From contig DATLAJ010000053.1 of NCBI GenBank assembly GCA_035527515.1, forward strand, positions 1-64,000: a stretch of DNA of 64,000 nucleotides, given 5' to 3'. The notes under the pieces are model-generated. The model was not told the DNA's origin and did not search any database. It saw only the letters and a list, made by a program, of their open reading frames with translations. The stretch is from a bacterium (GTDB lineage Bacteria; B130-G9). The translations under genes were made by a program, and so were the position numbers. Shown here in pieces: positions 8,006-15,849 of this stretch. Each line of letters starts with the position of its first letter. The stretch's first letter is position 1.

Positions 8006-9046
8006 CTATGGGGTCATATCCCCATACTTCTGGCTAACCTCCAGAAACACCTGTAAGGACTGCGCAAATGCTTCCAGGACACTCGGATCGAAATGCGCTG
8101 GCATTGTCCTTCCATCACCCTCAAGAATGATTCTCGCACTTTGTTCATGGGTAAGAGGCCCTTTGTAAGGCCTCTTGGACCTCAGCGCGTCATAGATGTC
8201 AGCCGCTGCGAATATCCTTGCAGCGACAGGGATATCTTCTCCCGCCAGACCGTTATAGCCGGTGCCATCATATTTCTCATGATGGAAATAGGCTATGTCT
8301 CGCGCCATCACCAGTTCTCCCCTGGTTATCTCCAGGTCGCCCACGACTGCATTTAGGGTATCGCCTCCCTTCTTGGCGTGCGTTCTCATGATCTCGAACT
8401 CATCGTTGGTTAGCCCACCGGGCTTCAGAAGCACAGAATCAGGGATGCCCACCTTCCCGATGTCGTGCAATACACTCACAGCATAAATGTTCTCAACGAA
8501 ATCGGCGTCATGTCCCAAACACTCCCCAATCACTCTCGAGTACTCGCGGGTCCTTTCGAGGTGCGCCCCGGTCTCAGGGTCCCTTGATTCAGCCAATTTG
8601 GCCATAGCGAAAATCGTAGCATCCTTTGTCGCTGCGTATTCCTTGGCAAGAATAGCTATCGTCTTGTGATGTAACTGGTCCAGAAGGCAAATTGGCTTCA
8701 GAATATCGTTACTGTATCTCCCCCAAAGAACGCCGGCATACGCATCCTCGAAGTCGTGAAAGGCATCGAAGAATACGTTCGGGCGAACATCCGCAGCAGC
8801 CGTCTTCTTCCCAATTACGGAATTGGCGTTGAAATACGCCTCAAGATCGCCCCTAGAAATATGCTCTATGAAGGCATCCACCAGCATCTCAATGCCTTTC
8901 TTCAGAGGCGCGAATTTCGGAGAATCTCTGTCAGTCTGCTCCCGTACCCAGTTCTCTACGATCTCGCCTCGTCTCTCACGAAACAAGGAGCCAATCTCCT
9001 TCAGAAGCGCTATCCTGTCTTCTGCAAAAAGGTCCTTCCTACCCAT
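8006..9046 (-). CDS. HD-GYP domain protein, putative c-di-GMP phosphodiesterase
   Basis: A 346-residue cytoplasmic protein. An N-terminal helical region (1-140) of unknown sensor type precedes an HD-GYP domain (about 145-340). Metal-site motifs are present: ESRDPETGAHLERT, LHDIGKVGIPD (His194-Asp195), H223 (THAKKGG), HHEKYDGTGY (255-264) and AADIYDALRSKRPYK. The hallmark GYP reads GYN (263-265); all metal ligands I can align are kept. HD-GYP proteins linearise cyclic di-GMP, and GYP contacts GGDEF partners, so partner choice may differ. A GAGGTGAG ribosome site supports the ATG at 9046. Monocistronic. Confidence 0.88.
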   Translation of the reverse strand: MGRKDLFAEDRIALLKEIGSLFRERRGEIVENWVREQTDRDSPKFAPLKKGIEMLVDAFIEHISRGDLEAYFNANSVIGKKTAAADVRPNVFFDAFHDFEDAYAGVLWGRYSNDILKPICLLDQLHHKTIAILAKEYAATKDATIFAMAKLAESRDPETGAHLERTREYSRVIGECLGHDADFVENIYAVSVLHDIGKVGIPDSVLLKPGGLTNDEFEIMRTHAKKGGDTLNAVVGDLEITRGELVMARDIAYFHHEKYDGTGYNGLAGEDIPVAARIFAAADIYDALRSKRPYKGPLTHEQSARIILEGDGRTMPAHFDPSVLEAFAQSLQVFLEVSQKYGDMTP

Positions 9047-9180
9047 TTACTCACCTCGATTTGTGTATGCGTGTATGTTAGTCTGTCATTGACCCGTGAG
9101 CTTCGCGCGCTCAGACGAGCTTGCCTCATTGTAACACAGATTCTATCATCCCGGTCTCCAAATGCAGTTTCAGCGCTCCA

Positions 9181-9198
9181 CCCCAATAGTCAAGTTGG
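9181..9198. repeat. Dispersed CCCCAATAATCA repeat, copy 2 (diverged)
   Basis: CCCCAATAGTCAAGTTGG, which differs from copies 1 and 3 by a few bases. It lies directly outside the left boundary of the inverted-repeat element at 9201-9590. Confidence 0.4.
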
Positions 9199-9365
9199 TC
9201 GGGATCGGGCGTTGACCCTGGATTGTGGGTAATGTTGGATTGATTCATGCCATGTGGTGTGCGAAAGATGCGCCGCACGCTACGATCTCCGACGCGCGAT
9301 GAGCTGACGAGTCCCTCATCGCCCGGCGCAAGCGGTGGCGATGCAGACGGCTATCATTGTCCTGA

Positions 9366-9385
9366 CCCCCGAATTCATTCGGGGG
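9366..9385. repeat. Perfect hairpin 1 in the 9.2-9.6 kb element
   Basis: CCCCCGAAT and ATTCGGGGG form a 9-bp perfect stem with a 2-base spacer. Confidence 0.6.
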
Positions 9386-9413
9386 ATCTGGGGCAACCCG
9401 ACACCCCCTCTCT

Positions 9414-9432
9414 ATCCTCTTCAGATGAGGAT
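9414..9432. repeat. Hairpin 2 in the 9.2-9.6 kb element
   Basis: ATCCTC at 9414-9419 pairs with GAGGAT at 9427-9432 across a 7-base loop. Confidence 0.45.
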
Positions 9433-9469
9433 TTGGGGGAGGGCGAGGAGGTGCCTCGCATCCTCAGGC

Positions 9470-9490
9470 CACCCGACTGGAAGTCGGGTG
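9470..9490. repeat. Perfect hairpin 3 in the 9.2-9.6 kb element
   Basis: CACCCGACT at 9470-9478 and AGTCGGGTG at 9482-9490 form a perfect 9-bp stem with a GGA loop. Confidence 0.6.
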
Positions 9491-9516
9491 TTAATATAAT
9501 GAGAGCGATCTATATC

Positions 9517-9534
9517 ACCGCGTTGAAACGCGGT
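9517..9534. repeat. Perfect hairpin 4 in the 9.2-9.6 kb element
   Basis: ACCGCGTT at 9517-9524 and AACGCGGT at 9527-9534 form a perfect 8-bp stem around GA. Confidence 0.6.
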
Positions 9535-9641
9535 CGAGCTGACCACGAAACTCTACCTACAATCCAGGGTCACACCCGGGATCGGGCGTTTTGCCGCTGC
9601 CACGCGCTTGAGATTCTCATGCGAGGCAACTATCTTGCTGA

Positions 9642-10310
9642 TCGCTCTCTGAAGAGAGAGAAGACGTAAACGTTTACAGAGACATCCCTGCCGTGAGCCA
9701 GCCCATCAAATCAACTGGCGCCACCAACTATAACAACCTGGCGTATATAGCCATCGCCGAGCAATACTTCAGAGATTCCATACAGGTAATTCGGTATCGC
9801 CCCAAGGCCTATCTCAACGGTGTGATGAAATCCTGGCTAATCTACTTCACGCCTCATGGGCATTTTGCCACTCTGGAGGCGCCCCCGGCTCTTTCTTTGC
9901 TCAGCCGCATCTACGACACGTTCTTCTACGGCAGAATACCTTACGATATGTCCAAAACAGGAGTTCTGCCCTTTTGCCTTATGCCGGGCTATCACGTTTA
10001 CCTACTTCTGTTTGTAGGTCTGCCGTTCTTACTCGCCTACGGGCTGATGCTATCTCTGAGCGGAAGGTCTGCCGGCGCTGCGCTCAGCCGCAACCGACGA
10101 ATCGTGATCGTTTATATGTGCGTTACCATAGCCTTCGTAGCGGTCCCCGCAAACCTGCTAGAGCTGACGGAGAACAACCGGTATAGGTTCTCGACAGAAC
10201 CGTTTTCGTTGGTATTGCTGGGCCTTTTCATCCAGCTCTTTCTAATACCCCGCCTGAGCCGAGCTCTGTCGAAAAGACGCCCGTCTGTGCCAGAAGACTC
10301 AGACCTCTGA
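9642..10310 (+). pseudogene. 5'-truncated multi-span membrane protein (glycosyltransferase-like tail)
   Basis: The coherent frame begins right after an in-frame stop at 9639 and runs 222 codons. The only usable start (GTG 9693) has no ribosome site and leaves 205 residues. The opening residues (VYRDIPAVSQPIKSTG, then NYNNLAYIAIAEQYFRDS) read like the middle of a larger protein. Three hydrophobic segments follow (about residues 105-122, 137-155 and 172-190), and ENNRYRFSTEPF resembles the end of large membrane glycosyltransferases of the ArnT/PMT type. The N-terminal half is absent and replaced by the hairpin-rich element, so I call this a remnant. The family assignment is tentative. Confidence 0.5.
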
Positions 10311-10319
10311 CAGAAACCG

Positions 10320-11144
10320 TCAGTTGCCCTGCATGCGCTTGATCATCTCTTGCATCTGCTCCATGTTCATCTCCTGCTTGCCCTGCTCGCCCTCCAGCTT
10401 GCTCGCATCAAACAAGTCATCGGACAGGCCCACGTTCGTCTTGATGCTCTTGGTGACTATCTTGGTCTGGGGCACGCCTCCGACGAACACCTGTTGCAGG
10501 AACGGCATGGTGAAATCACCATAGACCTTCCGGAAATCCGAAAAACGCATCTCGGCCGGCTTGTCCTGCATCTTCAGCTCACCCTTGAGCATCTGATAGT
10601 TGGCGGTATCTACCCATACCTTCGAGAAAGGCAGAGACCCAGAAGCCTCCGCACCGGTTTGATTCACATCGATCACGTAAGCCTCTCGACCATCGACTTT
10701 CTCCTTGCCGACCAGCCGAACTCTGTCCTTCAGCTTATCAGACCATTGAATGCGCGGCGTCGCGTCCTTCACCTCACTTGGCTTCAGACGCCTCTTGCCC
10801 ACAAAGGGGCTCACCGTCCAGGTGTCCTTCCCGTCGAAGACCACAACGGTCGTCATCTTCGGCATCTGGCCACCACCAGCACTGCCCGAGGACGTCATCT
10901 CGACGCGATACTTATCCCCCTTCCACATTGATTTCATCGCCGAAGTAACCTCTTGCCCGCCCTGAACGATGATCATCTCCTGCTCGATCTGCCAGTCCTT
11001 GACAGACGACATGAACTTATCATGCCTGGCCGATACCCTCTTAAGAATCTCGGCGCCAGTAATGCTCATCGCGCAATCGCAAAGCGCAAAGCTCACCGCA
11101 AGGGCGACAACCAAGCTCACAACATAACGTCCTGTTGGTCTCAT
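10320..11144 (-). CDS. LolA-like outer-membrane lipoprotein-sorting protein
   Basis: A 274-residue exported protein with a signal segment (VVSLVVALAVSFALC). The family pattern is ITGAEILKRVSARHDKF, a half-barrel of antiparallel strands (MWKGDKYRVEM, VVVFDGKDTWTVSP, VDTANYQMLKGEL) and FSDFRKVYGDFTMPF. This is the LolA/LolB-like or YdaM-type fold that carries acyl chains across the periplasm. The C-terminus ends in a Met/Gln-rich helix (NMEQMQEMIKRMQG). AAGGAG upstream supports the ATG. A TATAGT about 55 nt upstream is a possible -10. It faces the truncated gene tail to tail with a 9-nt gap. Confidence 0.75.
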   Translation of the reverse strand: MRPTGRYVVSLVVALAVSFALCDCAMSITGAEILKRVSARHDKFMSSVKDWQIEQEMIIVQGGQEVTSAMKSMWKGDKYRVEMTSSGSAGGGQMPKMTTVVVFDGKDTWTVSPFVGKRRLKPSEVKDATPRIQWSDKLKDRVRLVGKEKVDGREAYVIDVNQTGAEASGSLPFSKVWVDTANYQMLKGELKMQDKPAEMRFSDFRKVYGDFTMPFLQQVFVGGVPQTKIVTKSIKTNVGLSDDLFDASKLEGEQGKQEMNMEQMQEMIKRMQGN

Positions 11145-11228
11145 AGCACAGCTCCTTTCAAACTCAGTTGCAATTCAACAGCACCCACTATATCACATTT
11201 GATACATAAAAAGCAGGTTCGAAGGCCG

Positions 11229-11246
11229 CCCCAATAATCAGATTGA
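11229..11246. repeat. Dispersed CCCCAATAATCA repeat, copy 3
   Basis: CCCAATAATCAGATTG, the left boundary of the 325-bp element. Confidence 0.5.
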
Positions 11247-11534
11247 TCGTTTCTGAAGTTGAGTTCTGAAGTTGGCTGGCAGATAGGCACGGGAGTTCAT
11301 GTTGAAAGCCGAGTTGCTGCTTCTTTCAGCTAACGGGTGCGAACGAGGGGTGCAGACTGTAATCCCCGATAGGGGATACCGTGGGTAGCCGTGCGTGCAA
11401 CGCAACGGGGAGGTTAGAAAGAGGGATTGTAGCGCTATTCGCACCGTCAGGCTACGCCTGCGGCTACCCATGGTCTGCCCTTCGGGCAGGAGCTTCTGCC
11501 CTCCATCCGCGAGGCAGCCCCAACGTTCCCCGCT

Positions 11535-11553
11535 CCAATCTGATTACTGGGGG
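11535..11553. repeat. Dispersed CCCCAATAATCA repeat, copy 4 (inverted)
   Basis: CAATCTGATTACTGGGGG, the inverted partner of copy 3 and the right boundary of the element. Confidence 0.5.
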
Positions 11554-11582
11554 CCCGTATATCGCCACTGCCGCTTTACAAC

Positions 11583-12617
11583 CTAAGTGATAAGCATCGC
11601 GTCCCCGAAACTCAGGAATCGATAGCCGCTCTCGAGCGCCTCCGCATACGCCTCAAGAATCGCATCGCGCCCCGCGAATGCACTCACGAGCACGAGCAAC
11701 GACGAGGCGGGCTGGTGGAAATTGGTGACCATCGCATCCACGATGCTGAACTCATAGCCCGGAACGATGTAAAGGTCAGTCTCGCCCTCGCAGGGCACAA
11801 CCCTCTGCCCCTGTGCGATCGTCTCAAGCGCGCGAACGCAGCTGGTGCCAACAGCTATGACGCGCCGGCGCTCATCCCTCGCGCGGTTGATTGTGTCGGC
11901 CGCGAGCTCGCCCATATAAAAACGTTCCGCCGGCATCCTGTGGTCTTCGATGTTCTCCGTGCGGATCGGCCTGAACGACCCAAGCCCAGTGTGAACGGTG
12001 ATCGACGTGAACTGGATGCCTAGGCTGCGCAGCTTGCGCATGTAGTCGTCCTCGAAATGAAGCCCCGCTGTGGGCGCCGCTACCGCTCCAGGATGCGCAC
12101 AATAGACAGTTTGATAGAGCTCCTCGTCCGCCTCGTCCGGACCATCTGGCCGCCTAATGTATGGAGGCAGCGGAACCTGAGCCACTCGCTCGAGCGCCTC
12201 CTCAACCCTCGCACCGTCCGCCGAAAGCGAGACGATGAGCCTGCGCTCTTTTCTATCGAGCACACGGGCGCGCAGGGCGCCCTCGCCGAAGATGAGCTCA
12301 GAGCCCGGGGTGAGCCTTCGCGAGGCCTTCCCAAGCGCCTCGAACGTGCCGTCATCAAGCCGCCTCAACACGAAGAGCTCCACCTTCCCACCGGTCGGGG
12401 CACGCCGGCCCAACATGCGACACCTGAGAACTTTCGTATCGTTCAGAACCAATAGGTCGCCTGGACGGAGGAACTCGTGCAGCGAGTAAAACCGGGTGTG
12501 CACAACTCGGCCGCTCGCCCTGTCAAGCACGAGCAGTCTCGCAGCAGTTCGGCTCTTCAGCGGAAATTGCGCGATCTGCGATTTGGGCAGACCATACTCG
12601 AAGTCGCTTCGCCTCAT
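11583..12617 (-). CDS. queA: S-adenosylmethionine:tRNA ribosyltransferase-isomerase
   Basis: A 344-residue cytoplasmic enzyme of usual family length. It moves the ribosyl part of S-adenosylmethionine onto preQ1 in tRNA to make epoxyqueuosine. Family motifs include the start DFEYGLPKSQIAQFPL, LVLNDTKVL, HPGAVAAPTAGLHF, HTGLGSFRPI, VGTSCVRALE, VDAMVTNFHQPASSLLVLVSAFAG and the end YRFLSFGDAMLI. It is a single gene reading away from the divergent gmhA cluster. The next enzyme user of this pathway in the window, tgt, is about 36 kb away, whereas the two often sit together. Confidence 0.97.
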   Translation of the reverse strand: MRRSDFEYGLPKSQIAQFPLKSRTAARLLVLDRASGRVVHTRFYSLHEFLRPGDLLVLNDTKVLRCRMLGRRAPTGGKVELFVLRRLDDGTFEALGKASRRLTPGSELIFGEGALRARVLDRKERRLIVSLSADGARVEEALERVAQVPLPPYIRRPDGPDEADEELYQTVYCAHPGAVAAPTAGLHFEDDYMRKLRSLGIQFTSITVHTGLGSFRPIRTENIEDHRMPAERFYMGELAADTINRARDERRRVIAVGTSCVRALETIAQGQRVVPCEGETDLYIVPGYEFSIVDAMVTNFHQPASSLLVLVSAFAGRDAILEAYAEALESGYRFLSFGDAMLIT

Positions 12618-12835
12618 CCAACGCTACCCTTACAGTTATCCAAGCCAATCAACCAGTAATTCTTTAACTCACGCAGAGGCCGACATGATACAGACACATG
12701 ATGCAGACTAAGAGGAGCTCGGAACCGTATCAACCGCGATTCATTATCGTGCTTGCCCAGTAACGGCTCAATGGCTATATTGGATGGCAGCTATTGTTAC
12801 AAGTATCAACCAGATGAACACAGGGACATCAGTGC

Positions 12836-13435
12836 ATGAAAGACCTTGACCGGAGCGGGCTTGAGCGGCTCGCGCGGGAGAAGTCCGAGGAGTCCTCGGC
12901 GCTTCTAAAGAGCTTTTTGGACCGAAACGCCGGCACAATCGCACGGGCCGCAGAGCAGTTGGCCAGCAGATTTCAAGATGGCCAGAAGCTGCTGATATTC
13001 GGAAATGGCGGCTCGGCGGCCGATGCGCAACACATCGCGGCAGAGTTTATAAATAGGCTCTCGATGGAACATCGCGCCTTGCCCGCAATCGCGCTCACAA
13101 CTGACACTTCCGTCCTGACCGCAATCGCCAACGACCGCTCTTTCGCACAGGTTTTCTCGAGGCAGATCGAGGCGCTGGGCCGAGAGAACGACGTGGCGTG
13201 GGGTATCTCTACGAGCGGGCAGTCGGAGAACGTCCTAAGTGCTCTTTTAACGGCTAGGCAGAGAGGTATGCTGACGATATTCTCGACCGGCGAGGGCGGC
13301 AAAAGGGTCGAGGCCGATTTTCTCTTCGCCGTGGAGCATAGCTATTCCGCCCGAGTTCAGGAGGTCCACCTCGTGCTTGCGCACATTCTCTGCGAGCTTG
13401 TCGAGACGATAATGTTCGGTGGCAGCAATGGCTAG
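12836..13435 (+). CDS. gmhA: Phosphoheptose isomerase (SIS domain, GmhA type)
   Basis: A 199-residue SIS-domain enzyme. It converts sedoheptulose 7-phosphate to D-glycero-manno-heptose 7-phosphate, the first step of LPS-core or S-layer heptose synthesis. The diagnostic sugar-phosphate site GNGGSAADAQHIAAEF is at about residues 57-72. ALTTDTSVLTAIANDRSF, the Ser-rich loop GISTSGQSENV and the C-terminal QEVHLVLAHILCELVE (catalytic His/Gln region) follow. Its end overlaps the next gene (ATGGCTAG), so three genes are translationally coupled. Kinase and epimerase genes of the pathway are not in the window. Confidence 0.92.
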   Translation: MKDLDRSGLERLAREKSEESSALLKSFLDRNAGTIARAAEQLASRFQDGQKLLIFGNGGSAADAQHIAAEFINRLSMEHRALPAIALTTDTSVLTAIANDRSFAQVFSRQIEALGRENDVAWGISTSGQSENVLSALLTARQRGMLTIFSTGEGGKRVEADFLFAVEHSYSARVQEVHLVLAHILCELVETIMFGGSNG

Positions 13436-14381
13436 GAAACCAATCGAGCCGTTTGACCTGAGCCGGGTTCGTCCGACTAGCCTCTCAGACCGCAAGAGCA
13501 AAGTTAGTCTCACAACGTTGGCTAGGCCCTACACAAAAGGAGCGTTTTTTGAGGATTTCCTGGACTCCCTTCCGGATGTGCTCGCAGCCAACGATTTCAA
13601 GAGTGTGGTTGACGCCATTTGCGAGGCGCGCAGGCACGGGCGGCATTTCGTGTGGGCCATGGGGGCGCATTCGATCAAATGCGGCCTTTCGCCAGTCATC
13701 TGCGACCTGATTCGTCGGGACATCATAACGGCGGTGGCGCTGAATGGGGCGGGGATGATCCATGATTTCGAGCTGGCGTTCATGGGAAAGACGTCGGAGG
13801 ACGTGGCCTCGCAGCTCGACACTGGCGAGTTCGGAATGGCGAAAGAGACGGCGGAGTTCTTGAATGGCGCTGCCATTGCTGCCGCCAACTCGAACCAGGG
13901 CCTCGGCCTGACGGTGGGCAAGAGCATCCTTGATCAGAAGCTGCCGTATGCGGAAAAAAGCATACTGGCCACGTGCGCCCAGGCAGCGATTCCCGCGACC
14001 GTTCACGTCTCGATCGGCACGGACATCATTCACATGCACCCGTCGGCCGACGGCGCAGCTATCGGGAAGTCCTCATTTCTCGATTTCAGGCTCCTGACGT
14101 CCGTCGTAGCGCAGCTATCGGGCGGAGTATTCTTCCACGTTGGCTCGAGCGTTATCTTGCCCGAAGTTTTCTTGAAAGCGTTCGCAATCGCCCAAAACAC
14201 CAGCGCCAACCTCAGCAATTTCACCACAGTGAACGTCGACTTCATCCAACATTACCGCCCGACGCAGAACGTGCTGAGGCGCCCAACGGCTTCCGGCAGG
14301 GGCAAGGGCTACGCCATCACCGGGCATTTCGAGATAATGCTGCCTCTCTTCGCCGCGGCCATAATCGAAAAACTTACCTGA
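13428..14381 (+). CDS. Conserved cytoplasmic protein of unknown function
   Basis: A 317-residue protein I do not recognise with confidence. The ATG at 13428 is chosen because it overlaps the gmhA stop; an in-frame GTG at 13419 is less likely. Strongly patterned motifs suggest an ancient enzyme of Rossmann-like or TIM-like fold: MGAHSIKCGLSP, LNGAGMIHDFELAFMG, SIGTDIIHMHPSADGAAIG, GGVFFHVGSSVILPEVFL and ITGHFEIMLPL. His-Asp pairs in HDFE and IIHMHPSAD look like metal or catalytic residues. There is no signal peptide. Coupling to gmhA and to a radical SAM gene (TGATG overlap) points to a sugar or envelope pathway (inference). Confidence 0.8.
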   Translation: MARKPIEPFDLSRVRPTSLSDRKSKVSLTTLARPYTKGAFFEDFLDSLPDVLAANDFKSVVDAICEARRHGRHFVWAMGAHSIKCGLSPVICDLIRRDIITAVALNGAGMIHDFELAFMGKTSEDVASQLDTGEFGMAKETAEFLNGAAIAAANSNQGLGLTVGKSILDQKLPYAEKSILATCAQAAIPATVHVSIGTDIIHMHPSADGAAIGKSSFLDFRLLTSVVAQLSGGVFFHVGSSVILPEVFLKAFAIAQNTSANLSNFTTVNVDFIQHYRPTQNVLRRPTASGRGKGYAITGHFEIMLPLFAAAIIEKLT

Positions 14382-15805
14382 TGGCGCGAGTCGCCTTCAT
14401 TCAATTCACGATGATCGACAACCTCGGCCCGATGATTCTGTGCGCCGAGCTGAAGAGGCATGGACACGAGGCCGAGATAGTCATCGCTCCCGAGGAGCCA
14501 GGCTACCAGCGGCGACTCCGAGCGAATCCGCCGGACATCCTAGCATTCTCCTGCACCACTGGAGCACATCTCATTGCTCTCAAAGAGATAGCCCGCCTCA
14601 AGCCTGTTTTCCCCAACGCCATAGTGGTGATGGGCGGGCCGCATCCAACGTACTTCCCCGAGGTCGTTCGGACGAATGGCATCGACGTAATCTGCCGCGG
14701 CGATGGCGAGGAGGCGATGGTTGACCTTGCCAATGCGATCGATTCGGGCTCAGACTTCACGCACGTCGAGAACTTGTGGGTGAAAATCGACGGCGAGGTC
14801 TTTGAAAACCCACTCCGCCTGCTGAATCAGGACCTCGATTCGATTGCCTTCCCCGACAGGGAGTTCTATCACCGCTATCGGTCCGTGCGTGTCTATCCCA
14901 GCAAGCTGTTCATCGCCAGTCGCGGCTGCCCATTCGAGTGTTCATTCTGTTTCAACCACAGCCTCAAGAAGATGTACGAGGGCAAGGGGCGCTACGTGCG
15001 ACACCGAAGCCCGGAGAACGTGGTAGAGGAGGTAGCCACGGTCAAGAAAGACTGGAAATGGCTCAAGACACCATACTTCGCGGACGATTCGTTCCTTCTC
15101 GACAAAAAATGGGTTGAGGAGTTCTCCGAGCTATACCACAAACGTATCGGCCTACCGTTCTTGTGCCAAATCCGCGCAGACCTGCTCGACGAGGACATCG
15201 CCAAGACCATCAAGGCCGCCGGCTGCCATTTAGTGTCGCTGGGCGTTGAGAGCGGCAACGATTTTCTCCGAGAGGAAGTGCTTGGCAAAACCGTAACGCG
15301 TGAGCAGATCGAAAGCGCAGCCGAGATTCTGAAAAAGCACAACATCCTGTTCAGAACCTACAACATGCTGTGCCTGCCCGGCGAGACGCTCGATATGGCC
15401 CTGGAGACTGTCTCCATCAACGTCAAGATCAGGGCCGACTGCCCCTGGGCCTCGATCGTGCAGCCCTATCCCAGAACACAGCTTGGCCAATACGTTGTTG
15501 AGCACGGCCTCCTCAATGCAGATTTTAACATGACCAAGATGAGCGCATCGTTCTTCAAGGGCACCCTGTTTAACCTACCTGAGAAAAAAGAGATCGAGAA
15601 CCTTCAGAAGCTCTTCTACGCAGCCGTCAAGTGGCGCATTCCTCCGCGCGTGCTAAAGCGCCTCGTGAAGCTCCCCCACAATCCGCTATTTGAGGCGGTA
15701 TTCCGCATAACGTATCTATTGAACACAGCCAGGGCGTATAGGATGCCGCTCTGGTTCACCGCCTGGCTAGCGTTCGAGATGAGAAAGCTCTACACAGAGA
15801 ACTAA
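14381..15805 (+). CDS. B12-binding-domain radical SAM protein
   Basis: A 474-residue protein. The N-terminal 140 residues form a cobalamin-binding-like Rossmann domain (ILCAELKRHGHEAEIV ... VVMGGPHPTYFPE ... ICRGDGEEAM). The radical SAM core carries the cluster motif CPFECSFC (Cys183, Cys187, Cys190), then FADDSFLLDKKW and VSLGVESGND. This is the layout of class B radical SAM methylases and related enzymes acting on lipids, sugars or antibiotics. The start overlaps the stop of the unknown gene (TGATG). A modification step on the product of the gmhA/unknown pathway is plausible but not shown. Confidence 0.9.
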   Translation: MARVAFIQFTMIDNLGPMILCAELKRHGHEAEIVIAPEEPGYQRRLRANPPDILAFSCTTGAHLIALKEIARLKPVFPNAIVVMGGPHPTYFPEVVRTNGIDVICRGDGEEAMVDLANAIDSGSDFTHVENLWVKIDGEVFENPLRLLNQDLDSIAFPDREFYHRYRSVRVYPSKLFIASRGCPFECSFCFNHSLKKMYEGKGRYVRHRSPENVVEEVATVKKDWKWLKTPYFADDSFLLDKKWVEEFSELYHKRIGLPFLCQIRADLLDEDIAKTIKAAGCHLVSLGVESGNDFLREEVLGKTVTREQIESAAEILKKHNILFRTYNMLCLPGETLDMALETVSINVKIRADCPWASIVQPYPRTQLGQYVVEHGLLNADFNMTKMSASFFKGTLFNLPEKKEIENLQKLFYAAVKWRIPPRVLKRLVKLPHNPLFEAVFRITYLLNTARAYRMPLWFTAWLAFEMRKLYTEN

Positions 15806-15849
15806 GCCCGGATCACTCATAAACGGCGAAGGCGATGCCGCCGATGGGA

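Larger units (their letters stand above)
9201..9590. mobile_element. MITE-like element with terminal inverted and flanking direct repeats
   Basis: A 19-bp sequence at 9213-9231 (TGACCCTGGATTGTGGGTA) recurs inverted at 9554-9572 with 18 of 19 matches. Outside these arms the 13-bp word GGGATCGGGCGTT occurs in direct orientation at 9201-9213 and 9578-9590, as a target duplication would. The core of about 320 bp encodes no recognisable protein and is packed with short perfect hairpins. This is the organisation of a miniature non-autonomous element. No transposase is nearby. The truncated gene at 9642 begins just beyond its right end. Confidence 0.5.
11229..11553. mobile_element. Inverted-repeat-bounded non-coding element of about 325 bp
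   Basis: The left end CCCAATAATCAGATTG (from 11229) recurs inverted as CAATCTGATTACTGGGGG (to 11553), with about 16 of 17 matches. Inside, CCGTGGGTAGCCG at 11379-11391 pairs with CGGCTACCCATGG at 11461-11473 (12 of 13). Short hairpins are ATCCCC/GGGGAT (11362-11377) and CTGCCC/GGGCAG (11475-11489). No open frame of note and no obvious flanking target duplication. It could be a second miniature element or a structured RNA. Confidence 0.42.
11145..11582. other. Intergenic stretch of about 440 bp, mostly one structured element
   Basis: Positions 11145-11228 hold the upstream region of the LolA-like gene. Positions 11229-11553 are the inverted-repeat element described separately. I see no protein-coding gene. 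Confidence 0.5.

Noticed and set aside
9366-9534. Hairpin run considered as a CRISPR array
   Set aside because: The stems differ in sequence and spacing; there is no constant repeat and no cas gene in the window.
9247-9669. A 140-codon plus-strand frame through the hairpin element
   Set aside because: It reads through inverted repeats and hairpins, has no family resemblance and ends where the truncated gene begins.
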